Assembly (NCBI GenBank): GCA_036743375.1
Contig: DAINPP010000006.1
Coordinates: forward strand, 17,232 to 81,231
Direction of reading: 5' to 3'
Origin: DAINPP01 sp036743375
GTDB taxonomy: Bacteria; Thermotogota; Thermotogae; MWEM01
DNA: 64,000 bases
Shown here: piece by piece, positions 7,281 to 16,434 of the stretch
How the letters are laid out: each line of letters starts with the position of its first letter
Position numbering within the stretch: the stretch's first letter is position 1
Translations under genes and position numbers: made by a program
Notes under the pieces: model-generated
Databases searched by the model: none
The model's input: only the letters and a program-made list of their open reading frames with translations
Told to the model about the DNA's origin: nothing

Positions 7281-9046
7281 AAGAAAAAGCCGGTAACGGT
7301 ATACTGATCGACAAAGACACAGAGATCTCCATCGTTTAGTTTCAGCACGGGTTCTGCCTCTGTTTTAAACAAGGCTTCCCCCGCCTGGTAAAACCAGCCA
7401 TCGTCGTAAATCACTTTTTCCGCTTCGTTCTCCGTAGACACCCCTGTGATATCGTATTTCATGCTTCCGAAATAATAACTGATCTTTTTCCCATTTCCTT
7501 TCAGATAGACACTTACCGCCTCATCATCCGAAACGATACGGAGTATGCCCTCCGTATTTGCCTGTCTGTCAGAGAGCAGTTCGGTATAGCCATATTCAGA
7601 GTCAATAAGCACTATTCTTGAAAACACATCGTAGATGGCAACATATTTATCTTCCTTTATCAGTTCCAGCGGCATATAGTCCGTCGTTCTGACCCAGAAT
7701 TCATTCCATTTATAAGTATCTATGCTTCTGATTCTCTTATCCGCGAGAAAAAGCCAAAGACCCCTGTCGGTTTCAACCGCGTTTACAACAGCCGTTTCAG
7801 AAACATACCGTTTTTCAAGGGAGGCATCATACACAGTATCCGAAGTGATGAGATAATGATCGGTCAGCACCTGAACCTTTCCCGGAAGATAATCCGTTTC
7901 ATAGCCCGTTTTACGGATAATAAGGCTGTGATTCACCCCACTGACGACATAGCAGAAATCGTTCTGCAGCAGCGTGTCAAATTCACCTGACAGTTCTATT
8001 TTAAAGGCTTGTGAACCGGGCCGCCCTCTTAGTTTCACAGACTTTTCATACGTTTCTCCGGGAAGTAGTGTAAAAGACTCATCATAATCGGCATAGCCTT
8101 CCTTGGAGACGATCAGCCTGTAATTTCCAGCTATGGTTTCAAACTCAAGCGAGGTCCCTTTGAAATTCCTCAAGAGGACACCATCTCTGTAAAGTCTGAT
8201 GAAGGCCTCCGCATCCACCTGAACAGCAATCCCGGAACTGATCTGATTCAAATCGAGAGTCATCTCCATATCCTCTATCACGTATAAATATTTAACCTCA
8301 TTACCGAATACGAATTCATGTACACCCGAATTCACATCGAGGGAGATAGGCGCCGAATAGACTTCACCATCGAGCAAAAATTCTACCTTTTCAGCACTCT
8401 TCACCCGAAGCGTAAACGACAGCTCGGACAGATCAAAAAAGACGATAGGAGTAAAGGGAAGATCAAGATGTTCCACATGGTTTTGATATTCGATGCTCAT
8501 CTGATCCTCGAATGTCCTGAACAGACAATACTCGGGACCCGTGTACAGTAGTTCAGCCTCCGAAAGAACCTGATCATCGCACTTAATCAGAACGAGTTTA
8601 GGAAGTTTTTTTCTGAAATCCCCAAACTCATTTGAAAGAAGCTTATAAAGCTGTGTTTCTATATCTTGATCCAAAAGAATCAGAGATTGCATATTATCAA
8701 ATCGTTTATTCTGATAGGAGGCATTGACATAGAGAAAGCGCTCTTCTATCAGACGAACAGACAGATTCATTCCCTCGCCTGGCCCCATAAGATACCCACA
8801 ACGTTTTATAGCCGCCTGAACCACTTCGAGGTATCTTTCATCTCCCTCATAATTAAGTGTTATGACAGGCTGAGAACGCCACCACTCTTTTTCGGTATAG
8901 GTCCTGCCGTATACGGTTAAGTCAGAATTCATTACCGTTATATCCGAATACTTCCGATAATCAGATTCCGGAACGGGAGACAAGCCAAACAACTCAACGG
9001 CGATTGTGATAAGAGAAAGGAATATGACAGCGATCGTTCTCTTCAT
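7274..9046 (-). CDS. Exported PEGA-domain protein, function unknown
   Basis: 590 residues from ATG 9046, which overlaps the stop of the preceding gene as ATGA. Residues 1-22 form a signal peptide (KRTIAVIFLSLITIAVELFG). A PEGA-type surface domain is visible around residues 268-340 (IRLYRDGVLLRNFKG, then NYRLIVSKEGYADYDESF). The remainder looks like beta-rich repeats. PEGA proteins are usually cell-surface or periplasmic and structural. It is the last gene of the run that begins at rodA. No enzyme motif seen. Confidence 0.75.
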   Translation of the reverse strand: MKRTIAVIFLSLITIAVELFGLSPVPESDYRKYSDITVMNSDLTVYGRTYTEKEWWRSQPVITLNYEGDERYLEVVQAAIKRCGYLMGPGEGMNLSVRLIEERFLYVNASYQNKRFDNMQSLILLDQDIETQLYKLLSNEFGDFRKKLPKLVLIKCDDQVLSEAELLYTGPEYCLFRTFEDQMSIEYQNHVEHLDLPFTPIVFFDLSELSFTLRVKSAEKVEFLLDGEVYSAPISLDVNSGVHEFVFGNEVKYLYVIEDMEMTLDLNQISSGIAVQVDAEAFIRLYRDGVLLRNFKGTSLEFETIAGNYRLIVSKEGYADYDESFTLLPGETYEKSVKLRGRPGSQAFKIELSGEFDTLLQNDFCYVVSGVNHSLIIRKTGYETDYLPGKVQVLTDHYLITSDTVYDASLEKRYVSETAVVNAVETDRGLWLFLADKRIRSIDTYKWNEFWVRTTDYMPLELIKEDKYVAIYDVFSRIVLIDSEYGYTELLSDRQANTEGILRIVSDDEAVSVYLKGNGKKISYYFGSMKYDITGVSTENEAEKVIYDDGWFYQAGEALFKTEAEPVLKLNDGDLCVFVDQYTVTGFFLK

Positions 9047-9759
9047 ATACTGCCCCTGTGTCTGACGAAATTGTACAGGATCGTCCAAGTCCCAACAAAC
9101 ACTTTGAAGCCGATCAACAAATTAAACAACAAGGCATTTCCACCGGAAAACAGCGTTCCCGGTACACCGGCCGGCAGAAAATTTTTCAATCCCTGATGAT
9201 AAAAGATCAACCCCAGGAATCCCGAGGCCGGAATAAAAAACATGACAATCTTTTCTATCAAATGAATTCTCATCTTTTTCAATTCGGTCTCTATCTCTTC
9301 TACATCTCTGTTGCCACTAATAACGAGCAATCCTGTCCCGGCGATAACCCCTCCGACAAACCCCCCTCCAGGACCGAGATGTCCAGTAATCATGATATAT
9401 AGGGAAAACAGCAAGGAGAGAAAGAAGATGATATTTCCAGAAATGGACATTCGCATATCAACCGCATCGTATTCATAATCTATTTCTTCCTGAGACTCAA
9501 GGGTACTCTTAGGCAATTTATTTAAAACCATAGAGACACCGAATGCGGCAATAAAAAAGACGATCACTTCAAACAGCGAATCATAAAGTCTGTAATCGAG
9601 GTATATGGCTGTGACAACGTTTAGAGAGCCGTTTGATTCCAGTACATCGTCAAGGTAGGAAACCTCGTTTACCGGAAATTGGGTAGACCCGATATTGATG
9701 ATGATGGTGATACCAAAAAAGACGAGTATGAACAGGACAATGATCTGATTGAGCTTCAT
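9043..9759 (-). CDS. Mrp/Mbh-type antiporter subunit (MbhE + MnhB/MbhF modules)
   Basis: 238-residue integral membrane protein with about six hydrophobic helices. The N-terminal part (VVTAIYLDYRLYDSLFE) matches the MbhE/MrpA C-terminal module; the rest holds the MnhB signature GHLGPGGGFVGGVIAG. In Mrp antiporters and membrane-bound hydrogenases such subunits form part of the sodium/proton path. Start ATG 9759 overlaps the stop of the upstream MbhD-like gene by 4 bases. The large antiporter subunits (MrpA/MrpD) and MrpC, E, F and G are not in this window, so the pair may complement a complex encoded elsewhere. Confidence 0.82.
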   Translation of the reverse strand: MKLNQIIVLFILVFFGITIIINIGSTQFPVNEVSYLDDVLESNGSLNVVTAIYLDYRLYDSLFEVIVFFIAAFGVSMVLNKLPKSTLESQEEIDYEYDAVDMRMSISGNIIFFLSLLFSLYIMITGHLGPGGGFVGGVIAGTGLLVISGNRDVEEIETELKKMRIHLIEKIVMFFIPASGFLGLIFYHQGLKNFLPAGVPGTLFSGGNALLFNLLIGFKVFVGTWTILYNFVRHRGSI

Positions 9760-10460
9760 CCGATATGCCTCCGTACAATAGATTCAAACTGATTTGTCTT
9801 TTTGAGTTTATCAAGATATTCCTCAAAATTCCGAGCCATCTCCGGTCTGTGATGTTCAAAGAGAAAGAGATAATGTGACTCACCGATATATTCAAAATCG
9901 TCCGCTTCCGCTTCGTGATTGATTATCTTCTCTTTCATCCTCACGAGATCCGTCAGATTTCCGGTGCTATCTTTTAAAAGTCGCGTTTCGAGAATCTCTT
10001 TATATAACCATTTATCCGTATTTATCTCCGGCTTCTTTTCCTGAATGATTCCTCCGATAAACAGATCACATTGCTTATGGAGCTGATCGAAAGCTTCATC
10101 ATCCTGAATCTCTATAAACTCCGCTTTTAGATTCTCCTCTTTGAGAAATTCGTTTAAAATCTCGAATTCAAAGCCGGTCAGCTCATCCCGCACCCCTTTG
10201 TAGATGAGATACGGAGCGCTTCTATAGCCAACGATGACCTTACCGGTATTCCTTATCGCGATCAGAAAGACAAAGGTGGTAAATCCCGCACCCAACGCAA
10301 GTGATGCAAATGAGACATCCGGGGCCCCCATAAACATGTAGGCTCCGGATGTCATCGTTCCAAACAAACCAAAAAACAGAATAGCCGTTTTGAGGTTTTT
10401 AACAATCAGCATGGTAATAGAGAGTAGAAAGGCCAGACTCCAGAACAATGCCGAGAACAT
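9756..10460 (-). CDS. MbhD-like (DUF4040) membrane module fused to a solute-binding-like domain
   Basis: 234 residues. Residues 1-70 form three TM helices with the MbhD/DUF4040 motif MGAPDVSFASLALGAGFTT. From about residue 75 the sequence changes to a soluble domain that reads like family-3 solute-binding proteins: YRSAPYLIYKGVRDELTGFE followed by FEILNEFLKEENL, then QCDLFIGGI, and a second lobe to the end. The fusion is unusual: a ligand-sensing domain attached to an ion-transport module. Whether it faces outside or inside cannot be told here. The partner MbhE/MnhB gene overlaps it downstream. Confidence 0.72.
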   Translation of the reverse strand: MFSALFWSLAFLLSITMLIVKNLKTAILFFGLFGTMTSGAYMFMGAPDVSFASLALGAGFTTFVFLIAIRNTGKVIVGYRSAPYLIYKGVRDELTGFEFEILNEFLKEENLKAEFIEIQDDEAFDQLHKQCDLFIGGIIQEKKPEINTDKWLYKEILETRLLKDSTGNLTDLVRMKEKIINHEAEADDFEYIGESHYLFLFEHHRPEMARNFEEYLDKLKKTNQFESIVRRHIG

Positions 10461-10477
10461 ATCGTTAATCGCTCCGA

Positions 10478-12040
10478 TTATTTAAGGACGAATATGGACT
10501 CTGTGTTTCCTTCGTTGCTGATACCCATTTCTGAGTAGATTGCCGAAGGATAAGCCATACCCATCAACTTCGTAAGAAGATCGCTGAGATCCACAAACAG
10601 TACACCGTAATAATTGTCAACGATTCCAAATTCATTGCTGAGCTGATTATACATCTGATTATTGGTGATGGCAGGAGTCTGTGAAAGGGTTGCCTTGAGT
10701 TCCGCCGGTTCTACCGTTGTGAAAATGATATTTGCATCGTCAAGAACGAGGTAAGTATTCAACTCCACATCCATTCCAAGTTCATCACTGTAATCTATCG
10801 TTTCTTCACTGTCTTCTTCAATGAGCATATAACTCAGGCCATCGACACTCTGAAGTGTTTCTCCTGACTGTTCGATCAGTGACTTGATCTCTCCGGTCTT
10901 TGTTGAACCGAGATCGGCATAGAAATCATAGGCCATCTCTCCCATGTCATCCATACCGAGATCGAAACTGAATCTTGCCTTTCCCGTCCAGCTTTCAACC
11001 AAACTAAATACCATATCGAGGATTTCAGGATCTACATAATCGTCGGCTTCCGCAGCTGTCTGCTGTGCAACCTGCTTGATCATCGGACTGATCATTTCCC
11101 AGATCTTGTTCATATTTTTAACGGCAAAGACTCCCTTGACAAATCCGGGCATCTTCATCTCCGTTTCTATCGTAGATTTCGCAACGCCCATATCGATATA
11201 AAGCTGTTTAAAACCGGCATCCTTGTAATTATTTTTAGCAAATGATTCAAAAACGAGGCCATTCTTGACATAAGCCTTCGTCCAGGAATATTCCTGTGAA
11301 ACGTCCATCGATTCAGGCATGTCAAAATCGTAAATTTCCTCATAGGCGGCTTTCATCTGTGCATTGTCTATCTTACCCATGTAGAAAACCATCCAGTTTC
11401 CTTCATTGTAAAGTTGTGCAAAAACACCATTACTGAGTATGTTATTCATCTTTGCAGCTTTTGCGGCTTCAAGGGAAGCGGCATCGAGTGTAATGATGAC
11501 GTGACCATTATCTTCTTCGATCATAACCGGTCCATTTGCGCCAAAAGTAATCGGTGTGGGAAGTAATTTATTGAGAGCGGCAAGTACATCGGCAGGAGCG
11601 GCTGCTGGTTTCAGGATAACGGCAAATTTAAGATCCTTTACAACGTCCATCAGTGGAGCAAGTGCCATCATAGGATCCAGACTCATCGCCATTTCAGGAT
11701 CAGACATCTGATTGCTCATCTGTGCAAGAGCCTCATAATCTATCTCTCCCTGAACAAACATGGCCATGTCCCCCTTCAAAAGGGCCCAGAGATTATTCGG
11801 TACAAAATCCGGATCGGAATACTTCATACTCTCTATCTGCTGTCCGAGCATTCCTTCTATGCCCATGTCTCTAAGTAAAAATCCAAAAATGGTATCTGCC
11901 TTCAACTGATCATAATTTTCTGAATTATTTACAGCCGTAAAAGCAAAGACCGAATCCGCAGGAATGTAATCCGTAACATTCGCAAATGAACATACTGCAA
12001 AAAGTGACAATACTACTAAGGTTAAAACAAATTTCTTCAT
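10478..12040 (-). CDS. Exported DUF3352-like protein
   Basis: 520 residues with a clear signal peptide (KKFVLTLVVLSLFAVCSFA). The mature part begins TDYIPADSVFAFTAVNN, the style of DUF3352-type proteins, which open with a statement of ADTxxxxxVxN form; the rest is acidic and rich in Met and Asp. Function is unknown. The ATG at 12040 overlaps the stop of the ABC ATPase gene by 4 bases, suggesting the two products act together, perhaps at the outer face of the membrane. Confidence 0.65.
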   Translation of the reverse strand: MKKFVLTLVVLSLFAVCSFANVTDYIPADSVFAFTAVNNSENYDQLKADTIFGFLLRDMGIEGMLGQQIESMKYSDPDFVPNNLWALLKGDMAMFVQGEIDYEALAQMSNQMSDPEMAMSLDPMMALAPLMDVVKDLKFAVILKPAAAPADVLAALNKLLPTPITFGANGPVMIEEDNGHVIITLDAASLEAAKAAKMNNILSNGVFAQLYNEGNWMVFYMGKIDNAQMKAAYEEIYDFDMPESMDVSQEYSWTKAYVKNGLVFESFAKNNYKDAGFKQLYIDMGVAKSTIETEMKMPGFVKGVFAVKNMNKIWEMISPMIKQVAQQTAAEADDYVDPEILDMVFSLVESWTGKARFSFDLGMDDMGEMAYDFYADLGSTKTGEIKSLIEQSGETLQSVDGLSYMLIEEDSEETIDYSDELGMDVELNTYLVLDDANIIFTTVEPAELKATLSQTPAITNNQMYNQLSNEFGIVDNYYGVLFVDLSDLLTKLMGMAYPSAIYSEMGISNEGNTESIFVLK

Positions 12041-13011
12041 AAAGCACCTCCAGTGTTAGATGTTTGATTTTTTGTAAGTGATATAAAGATATCCTCAAGT
12101 GTTGGCTCATTAATCCTGATATTCTCTATGGTCTCAAAATTCTTAATTAACAGGGCCTGAAATTCCTTTACCCGTTCATTCCCATCAACAGTAAATACAA
12201 AATCATTCTTGTCTTCATGATTAATCTCCGTTATCCATTCTATCGCTTCAAGATTTTTCAAATTTCTCTTATCTCCGGGAAATCCCTTGACAAAGATCTT
12301 GATACGTCCCTGTTTTTTCAATTCCTCGGACTTAAGCGTCGAAATTCTGTCAATCGTAACAAGTTTCCCCTTATCTATGATAGCCACACGTTTGCATATC
12401 TCCTCAACGGACCACATGACATGTGTGGTCAGCAAGACCGTTGTACCCTGCTCCCTGATATCGAGAACGAAATCTCTGACCACCTGTCTCGATTTGGGAT
12501 CCAGACCGTTAGTCGGCTCATCGAGGATCAGCAGTTGCGGATCATGAAGAATCCCCCTGCAGATATTGATCTTCTGTGCCATCCCTGTGGAAAAATTCTT
12601 TATCTTCTCATCTTTCCATTGCCACATGTCAAATTTTCTAAGTAACTCTTCTATCCTGGAAGTGGCGGCTTTATTACTCATTTTATAAAGACTCGCTGCG
12701 GCAAAGAGATTTTCATACGCACTTAAATGCGGATAAAGAATCACGGAAGCCGGTACATACCCTATCAGCCTCCTGATCTTCTGCCTTTTACTATTGGTAT
12801 TGAGTCCAAAGATCTCTATTGAACCGGAATCAGCATTAAGCAATGTGGCCATTATCCTGACAAGCGTCGTCTTACCGGCTCCGTTCGGGCCAAGTAAACC
12901 GAATATCTCCCCTTTGCTGAAGCTGAAGGAAACATCATCCAACGCCTTTATTCGACCGAATCTCTTGTTAATCGATCTTATTTCTATCCTGTTCTCCGCC
13001 TGACTCATCAT
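12037..13011 (-). CDS. ABC transporter ATPase, no adjacent permease
   Basis: 324 residues of the CcmA/DrrA class: Walker A GLLGPNGAGKTT, signature NFSTGMAQKINICRG, Walker B LLILDEPTNGLDP, H-loop LLTTHVM, and a C-terminal extension of about 90 residues typical of ABC-2 exporters. Such ATPases normally sit beside an ABC-2 permease; here neither neighbour has six TM helices. Start ATG 13011 follows AAAGGATAA. Cargo unknown. Confidence 0.85.
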   Translation of the reverse strand: MMSQAENRIEIRSINKRFGRIKALDDVSFSFSKGEIFGLLGPNGAGKTTLVRIMATLLNADSGSIEIFGLNTNSKRQKIRRLIGYVPASVILYPHLSAYENLFAAASLYKMSNKAATSRIEELLRKFDMWQWKDEKIKNFSTGMAQKINICRGILHDPQLLILDEPTNGLDPKSRQVVRDFVLDIREQGTTVLLTTHVMWSVEEICKRVAIIDKGKLVTIDRISTLKSEELKKQGRIKIFVKGFPGDKRNLKNLEAIEWITEINHEDKNDFVFTVDGNERVKEFQALLIKNFETIENIRINEPTLEDIFISLTKNQTSNTGGAL

Positions 13012-13022
13012 TTATCCTTTGT

Positions 13023-13427
13023 TCAATTTTTAATATTCTTTCCGGTCAAATCTCCAAGTGCCCCTGCTCCGGCAATCTCTATCTTTTTTTCTTCCGATTT
13101 CATCTTCTTTTCAGCCTCTTCCATGATTCTCTGGTACTCTTCAAATTCTGCCTTTATTGCAGACATATCCCCGCTGAACCAGTTCATAATGCTCTCACTG
13201 AGACCTTCTACCGTATTCAGGTCAACCTCTTCGGCAGAACCGAGATACTTCATGATATTAAGCTGTTTTCTAACAGCCGTTCTGATATCATCCTTTGTCA
13301 CATTATTTTTATCGACCATGACGGAACCAAGTACGTTGATTCTGAACCTGAGGTCCTCCATGGAAGCGCTCAACCCTTCAAGTCTTGATAATAAGACACT
13401 CATTATTTCTTCTAAAGACATATCCAT
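13023..13427 (-). CDS. Hypothetical helical protein
   Basis: About 134 residues from ATG 13427 (or 13421), preceded by GGAGGG. An upstream start at 13580 would overlap the DnaJ-like gene by 104 bases and add an unrelated hydrophobic stretch, so I prefer the shorter form. The protein is charged and mainly helical, with a Lys/Glu-rich segment (residues about 100-115) and a glycine-rich tail. No family recognised. It lies 11 bases upstream of the ABC ATPase. Confidence 0.6.
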   Translation of the reverse strand: MDMSLEEIMSVLLSRLEGLSASMEDLRFRINVLGSVMVDKNNVTKDDIRTAVRKQLNIMKYLGSAEEVDLNTVEGLSESIMNWFSGDMSAIKAEFEEYQRIMEEAEKKMKSEEKKIEIAGAGALGDLTGKNIKN

Positions 13428-13476
13428 AAATTCCAATTCCCTCCAAATATAATTAAATTTTTCTATCCCGTTTATC

Positions 13477-14088
13477 TCAGCAGCAAGAGATAAAATCTCC
13501 GCCACCCATCTCACAGCAACAATCCATGCAATAAAGAGTAGCACATACTTTACAGCACTGATCGGAATCCGTTCTGGCATGACCTGCTCTTCTCGAAAAA
13601 AATGTACCGTTCAACGTCTGCTGATAGGCAGCCCTGTACTCACTGTTCTCAGGATTCAACTGCATGGCCCTTTCAAACAGTGCCCTTCCTTCATTGTAAT
13701 TACCGTATTGTACGTTGATGACACCCATCAGATAATACCATTCCGCATCTCTGACCTTGGAATCGTTTAAAAGATTCTGAGCCTCACTGAATCGACCAGC
13801 TTGAATTAGTCGCCTGACCTGCTGATAAAATTCATAATCACCCGATGATTGTCCATCGTTAGATGATGAATAAGACTGACCGGCAGCTCTTTCATTGTAA
13901 TTTCCGTTGATCAGTGTATCGTAAGCCTCATTGATCTCCTTCATCTTCTGTTCGGCAAGCTCTTTCATATGTTCTTCTTTATATTTATCCGGATGATATT
14001 TTTTTACAAGTTGATTATAAGCATCCTTTATTTCCTTCTTCGTTGCACCTGGTTTAACACCGAGCACCTTATACGGATTATTCGCCAT
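13477..14088 (-). CDS. DnaJ-domain protein with TPR-like repeat and cysteine-rich tail
   Basis: 203 residues from ATG 14088 (AGGAGGAAACAG site). Residues 2-70 are a J domain with the HPD motif (KKYHPDKYKEE) that stimulates DnaK ATPase. A TPR-like segment follows (WYYLMGVINVQYGNYNEG). The C-terminus is strikingly Cys-rich: CCKVCATLYCMDCCCEMGGG. This architecture is the known companion of DUF5685 proteins, and the DUF5685 gene overlaps it by 11 bases. Not a canonical DnaJ: there is no central zinc-finger or substrate-binding domain. The tail may bind metal. Confidence 0.85.
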   Translation of the reverse strand: MANNPYKVLGVKPGATKKEIKDAYNQLVKKYHPDKYKEEHMKELAEQKMKEINEAYDTLINGNYNERAAGQSYSSSNDGQSSGDYEFYQQVRRLIQAGRFSEAQNLLNDSKVRDAEWYYLMGVINVQYGNYNEGRALFERAMQLNPENSEYRAAYQQTLNGTFFSRRAGHARTDSDQCCKVCATLYCMDCCCEMGGGDFISCC

Positions 14089-14986
14089 CTGTTTCCTCCT
14101 CTTTCTCCGTCGTTTTGGTCGTCTTATCAAGTATACGCCTTGTCATTACTGGAATAGCCCGTGATATTATACCATCAATTTCATAATTATATACCCCAAG
14201 ATATTTCTCAAAACGCATGAAACAATCATACATATGATCTAATAAAAGCTCCAGCCGCCATTTTTCATTCGTGACGATATCCTGAATCAGATCATCACGT
14301 TCAATCCCGTCAAGAAGAAGATCTTTATTCGATAAAATCAGCGGATTATAACTCCATTTCCTTAAATCTTTTCTAAGATCCTCAAATGCATCCATCAGAT
14401 AAATCCATTTACCGAGTAAAAAGGAAAAGTCATAAACCGAAACCGGAATCTTGATTGACAAAGAATCAGCGGCAATCATCATAATCCGTTTCAAGATTGA
14501 ACCAAATGCGTTCGACACAACATCCACATCCGAAGATTTCTGTACCGTTTCAAGCAGATATATCTCATCAAGCGATTTGTTAAGCATCAGTAATTTTTTG
14601 TTTTTTATCCGCTTCTCCCAGTTTCCCGTCATGCGATAAACGGAACGATATAAACTCTTTTGTATTCCCTTTTCATCCCTTATCTGGTCAAGAAATTTAT
14701 TTCTGAACATCACGGCGGTCACTTCTGCTGAAAAGTCCTCTACTTCACCGATCAACTTAATACGACGTTTTTTAACAGGATGAATCAAACAATTTTCGTA
14801 CCTGTATTGAAAGGGCTCTTTCTTCAACGAGGAAAGAACCAACGCGAGAAGCGTGATATCATAAGAGATGAGAAATCTTGAAAGTTGTCCATATCTTCCA
14901 CCAAGTGTCTTACATAACGAACAATATTCCGATTTAAAGAGATAATTATCAAATTCGGAGACTAACGGTCTTATATATCCAAACAT
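14078..14986 (-). CDS. DUF5685 family protein
   Basis: 302 residues. The N-terminus MFGYIRPLVSEFDNYLF followed by EYCSLCKTLGGRYG is the DUF5685 signature; the paired cysteines are kept. Mostly helical. Function unknown; the family is commonly adjacent to a Cys-tailed DnaJ protein, as here, so the two probably act together. Start overlaps the preceding L7Ae-like gene by 16 bases. Confidence 0.8.
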   Translation of the reverse strand: MFGYIRPLVSEFDNYLFKSEYCSLCKTLGGRYGQLSRFLISYDITLLALVLSSLKKEPFQYRYENCLIHPVKKRRIKLIGEVEDFSAEVTAVMFRNKFLDQIRDEKGIQKSLYRSVYRMTGNWEKRIKNKKLLMLNKSLDEIYLLETVQKSSDVDVVSNAFGSILKRIMMIAADSLSIKIPVSVYDFSFLLGKWIYLMDAFEDLRKDLRKWSYNPLILSNKDLLLDGIERDDLIQDIVTNEKWRLELLLDHMYDCFMRFEKYLGVYNYEIDGIISRAIPVMTRRILDKTTKTTEKEEETDGE

Positions 14987-15342
14987 CCGTTTTCTTTCAA
15001 CAGTTTTCTTATCCCCTTGAGAATATCCATATTATCGGTTGCAACGGCACTTAATTCATACTTGCCAAGTTTCTGTGCAAGCATCTCTTTCGAAATGTTC
15101 TGAAACACATAGATTTCGGCATCGAGTGAATTGGCCTTATCCATCCAGAATTTCCTTGTATTTTCAGAACAATCTGAAGAAAGGAACAGCATATAGAATT
15201 TATTCTGTGTATATAAGTAGGAAATGATCTTTTCCCGCCCATATATTAAAGCACCCATACGGCTTGAAAATCCAAGCAAGGTCAGCACCTTATCCGCTAT
15301 CTCATCGTTTATAATCTTCAACTCGAGCAACACCTCTGTCAT
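14971..15342 (-). CDS. Ribosomal L7Ae-like RNA-binding protein
   Basis: 123 residues resembling the bacterial L7Ae/YlxQ group: LLGFSSRMGALIYGREKI, FLSSDCSENTRKFW, then AQKLGKYELSAVATD. Family members bind kink-turn RNA. The ATG at 15342 lies 41 bases inside rodA; a TTG at 15321 after AGAGGTG would give a more typical N-terminus. RNA target unknown. Confidence 0.75.
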   Translation of the reverse strand: MTEVLLELKIINDEIADKVLTLLGFSSRMGALIYGREKIISYLYTQNKFYMLFLSSDCSENTRKFWMDKANSLDAEIYVFQNISKEMLAQKLGKYELSAVATDNMDILKGIRKLLKENGCLDI

Positions 15343-16417
15343 AAGTAAATTCTTTCATAGAACACCAGATTAAAATCCCTGTAGAAATAGAATTAGAAAT
15401 CGTAGAGCTCCCTCCATAAGTGAAAAACGGTAATGGAAGACCGGTTACCGGCAACAGCCCCAAAACCATTCCGATATTTATCGTAAACTGAATAAAAAAT
15501 ATGGAAAAAATACCGAGTATCATCCATTTTTTAAAAGAAGACCGTTTAAGAAAGAGCAGAATACAATTTATAAAAAATACAAACCAAAGTCCGTAAAACA
15601 CAAGCATTCCGTAAAAACCATTCTCCTCAGCAAACACCGCGAGTACAAAATCGGTATGATCGGCCGGGATATAGCCGTATAAATTTCCCGGACCTCTTTG
15701 GTAGCCCTTCCCAGTCAATCCACCAGAAGCAATCATCGTCAGTGATTGTTTGGTCTGATAATATCCGTCTGGATTTGTTGACGGATTTAGAAATGCCGTT
15801 ATTCTTTCACGCTGATAATCTTTTAAGCCAAAGTAAAAGACAACGACAATCAAAAGGATGACCGTCAGAATAAACACAAAGATAACCCGTTTCTTCGGTT
15901 CGGTAAACAGAAAAAAGACAAAATAGACAAACAGATAAACCAAAGAAGTACCAAGATCAGGTTCTATTGCAACCAATCCTGCCACTATAACGGTAATGAT
16001 AAAATTAATCAGGTTCATTTTCCTGAAGTTCCCGGAATTTGCATAGAGAAAAGAAAGAACGACAACCAAGGCTGGTTTGGCAAATTCTGAAGGCTGCAAT
16101 CCACCAAAAGGCGTAGAAAACCATCTCTTTGAATCTCCCCAGGTCTCACCAAAGATCAGAAGCATTGACAGGGCAGCGATCATAATCAGAAGCAAAGGAA
16201 GAATAAATTTCCCGATCTTTATCTTTTCTAAAACAAACACCGTAAAAAATATCATGATAATTCCAGCCGCAATCCAGATAATCTGTGAATTTGGTAACCG
16301 TGTGTACCTTGAATTCAATACGGCACTGTAAAGATTAAAATAGCCCATAATAGACAGCATACAGTAAACTATAAATAGCTGTACACTGTGCCAAGTAATC
16401 TTGGATCTTCCCCTCAT
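15302..16417 (-). CDS. rodA: Peptidoglycan polymerase RodA (SEDS family)
   Basis: 371 residues, about ten TM helices. SEDS glycosyltransferases polymerise lipid II; RodA serves elongation. Seen motifs: DSKRWFSTPFGGLQPSEFAK, AIEPDLGTSLVY with the catalytic aspartate region, IPADHTDFVLAVFAEE, and PFFTYGGSSTISNS. FtsW is the alternative; no division gene is nearby. Start ATG 16417 follows AAGGGAG, only 18 bases past the terminator stem of the rpoA-rplQ operon, so its promoter must lie inside rplQ or the gene depends on read-through. First gene of the run down to 7274. Confidence 0.88.
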   Translation of the reverse strand: MRGRSKITWHSVQLFIVYCMLSIMGYFNLYSAVLNSRYTRLPNSQIIWIAAGIIMIFFTVFVLEKIKIGKFILPLLLIMIAALSMLLIFGETWGDSKRWFSTPFGGLQPSEFAKPALVVVLSFLYANSGNFRKMNLINFIITVIVAGLVAIEPDLGTSLVYLFVYFVFFLFTEPKKRVIFVFILTVILLIVVVFYFGLKDYQRERITAFLNPSTNPDGYYQTKQSLTMIASGGLTGKGYQRGPGNLYGYIPADHTDFVLAVFAEENGFYGMLVFYGLWFVFFINCILLFLKRSSFKKWMILGIFSIFFIQFTINIGMVLGLLPVTGLPLPFFTYGGSSTISNSISTGILIWCSMKEFTYDRGVARVEDYKR

Positions 16418-16434
16418 AAAGACTCCCTTGAAAA

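Noticed and set aside
13428..13580. Hydrophobic N-terminus for the protein at 13023
   Set aside because: It would overlap the conserved Cys-rich tail of the DnaJ-like gene; ATG 13427 has a better site.
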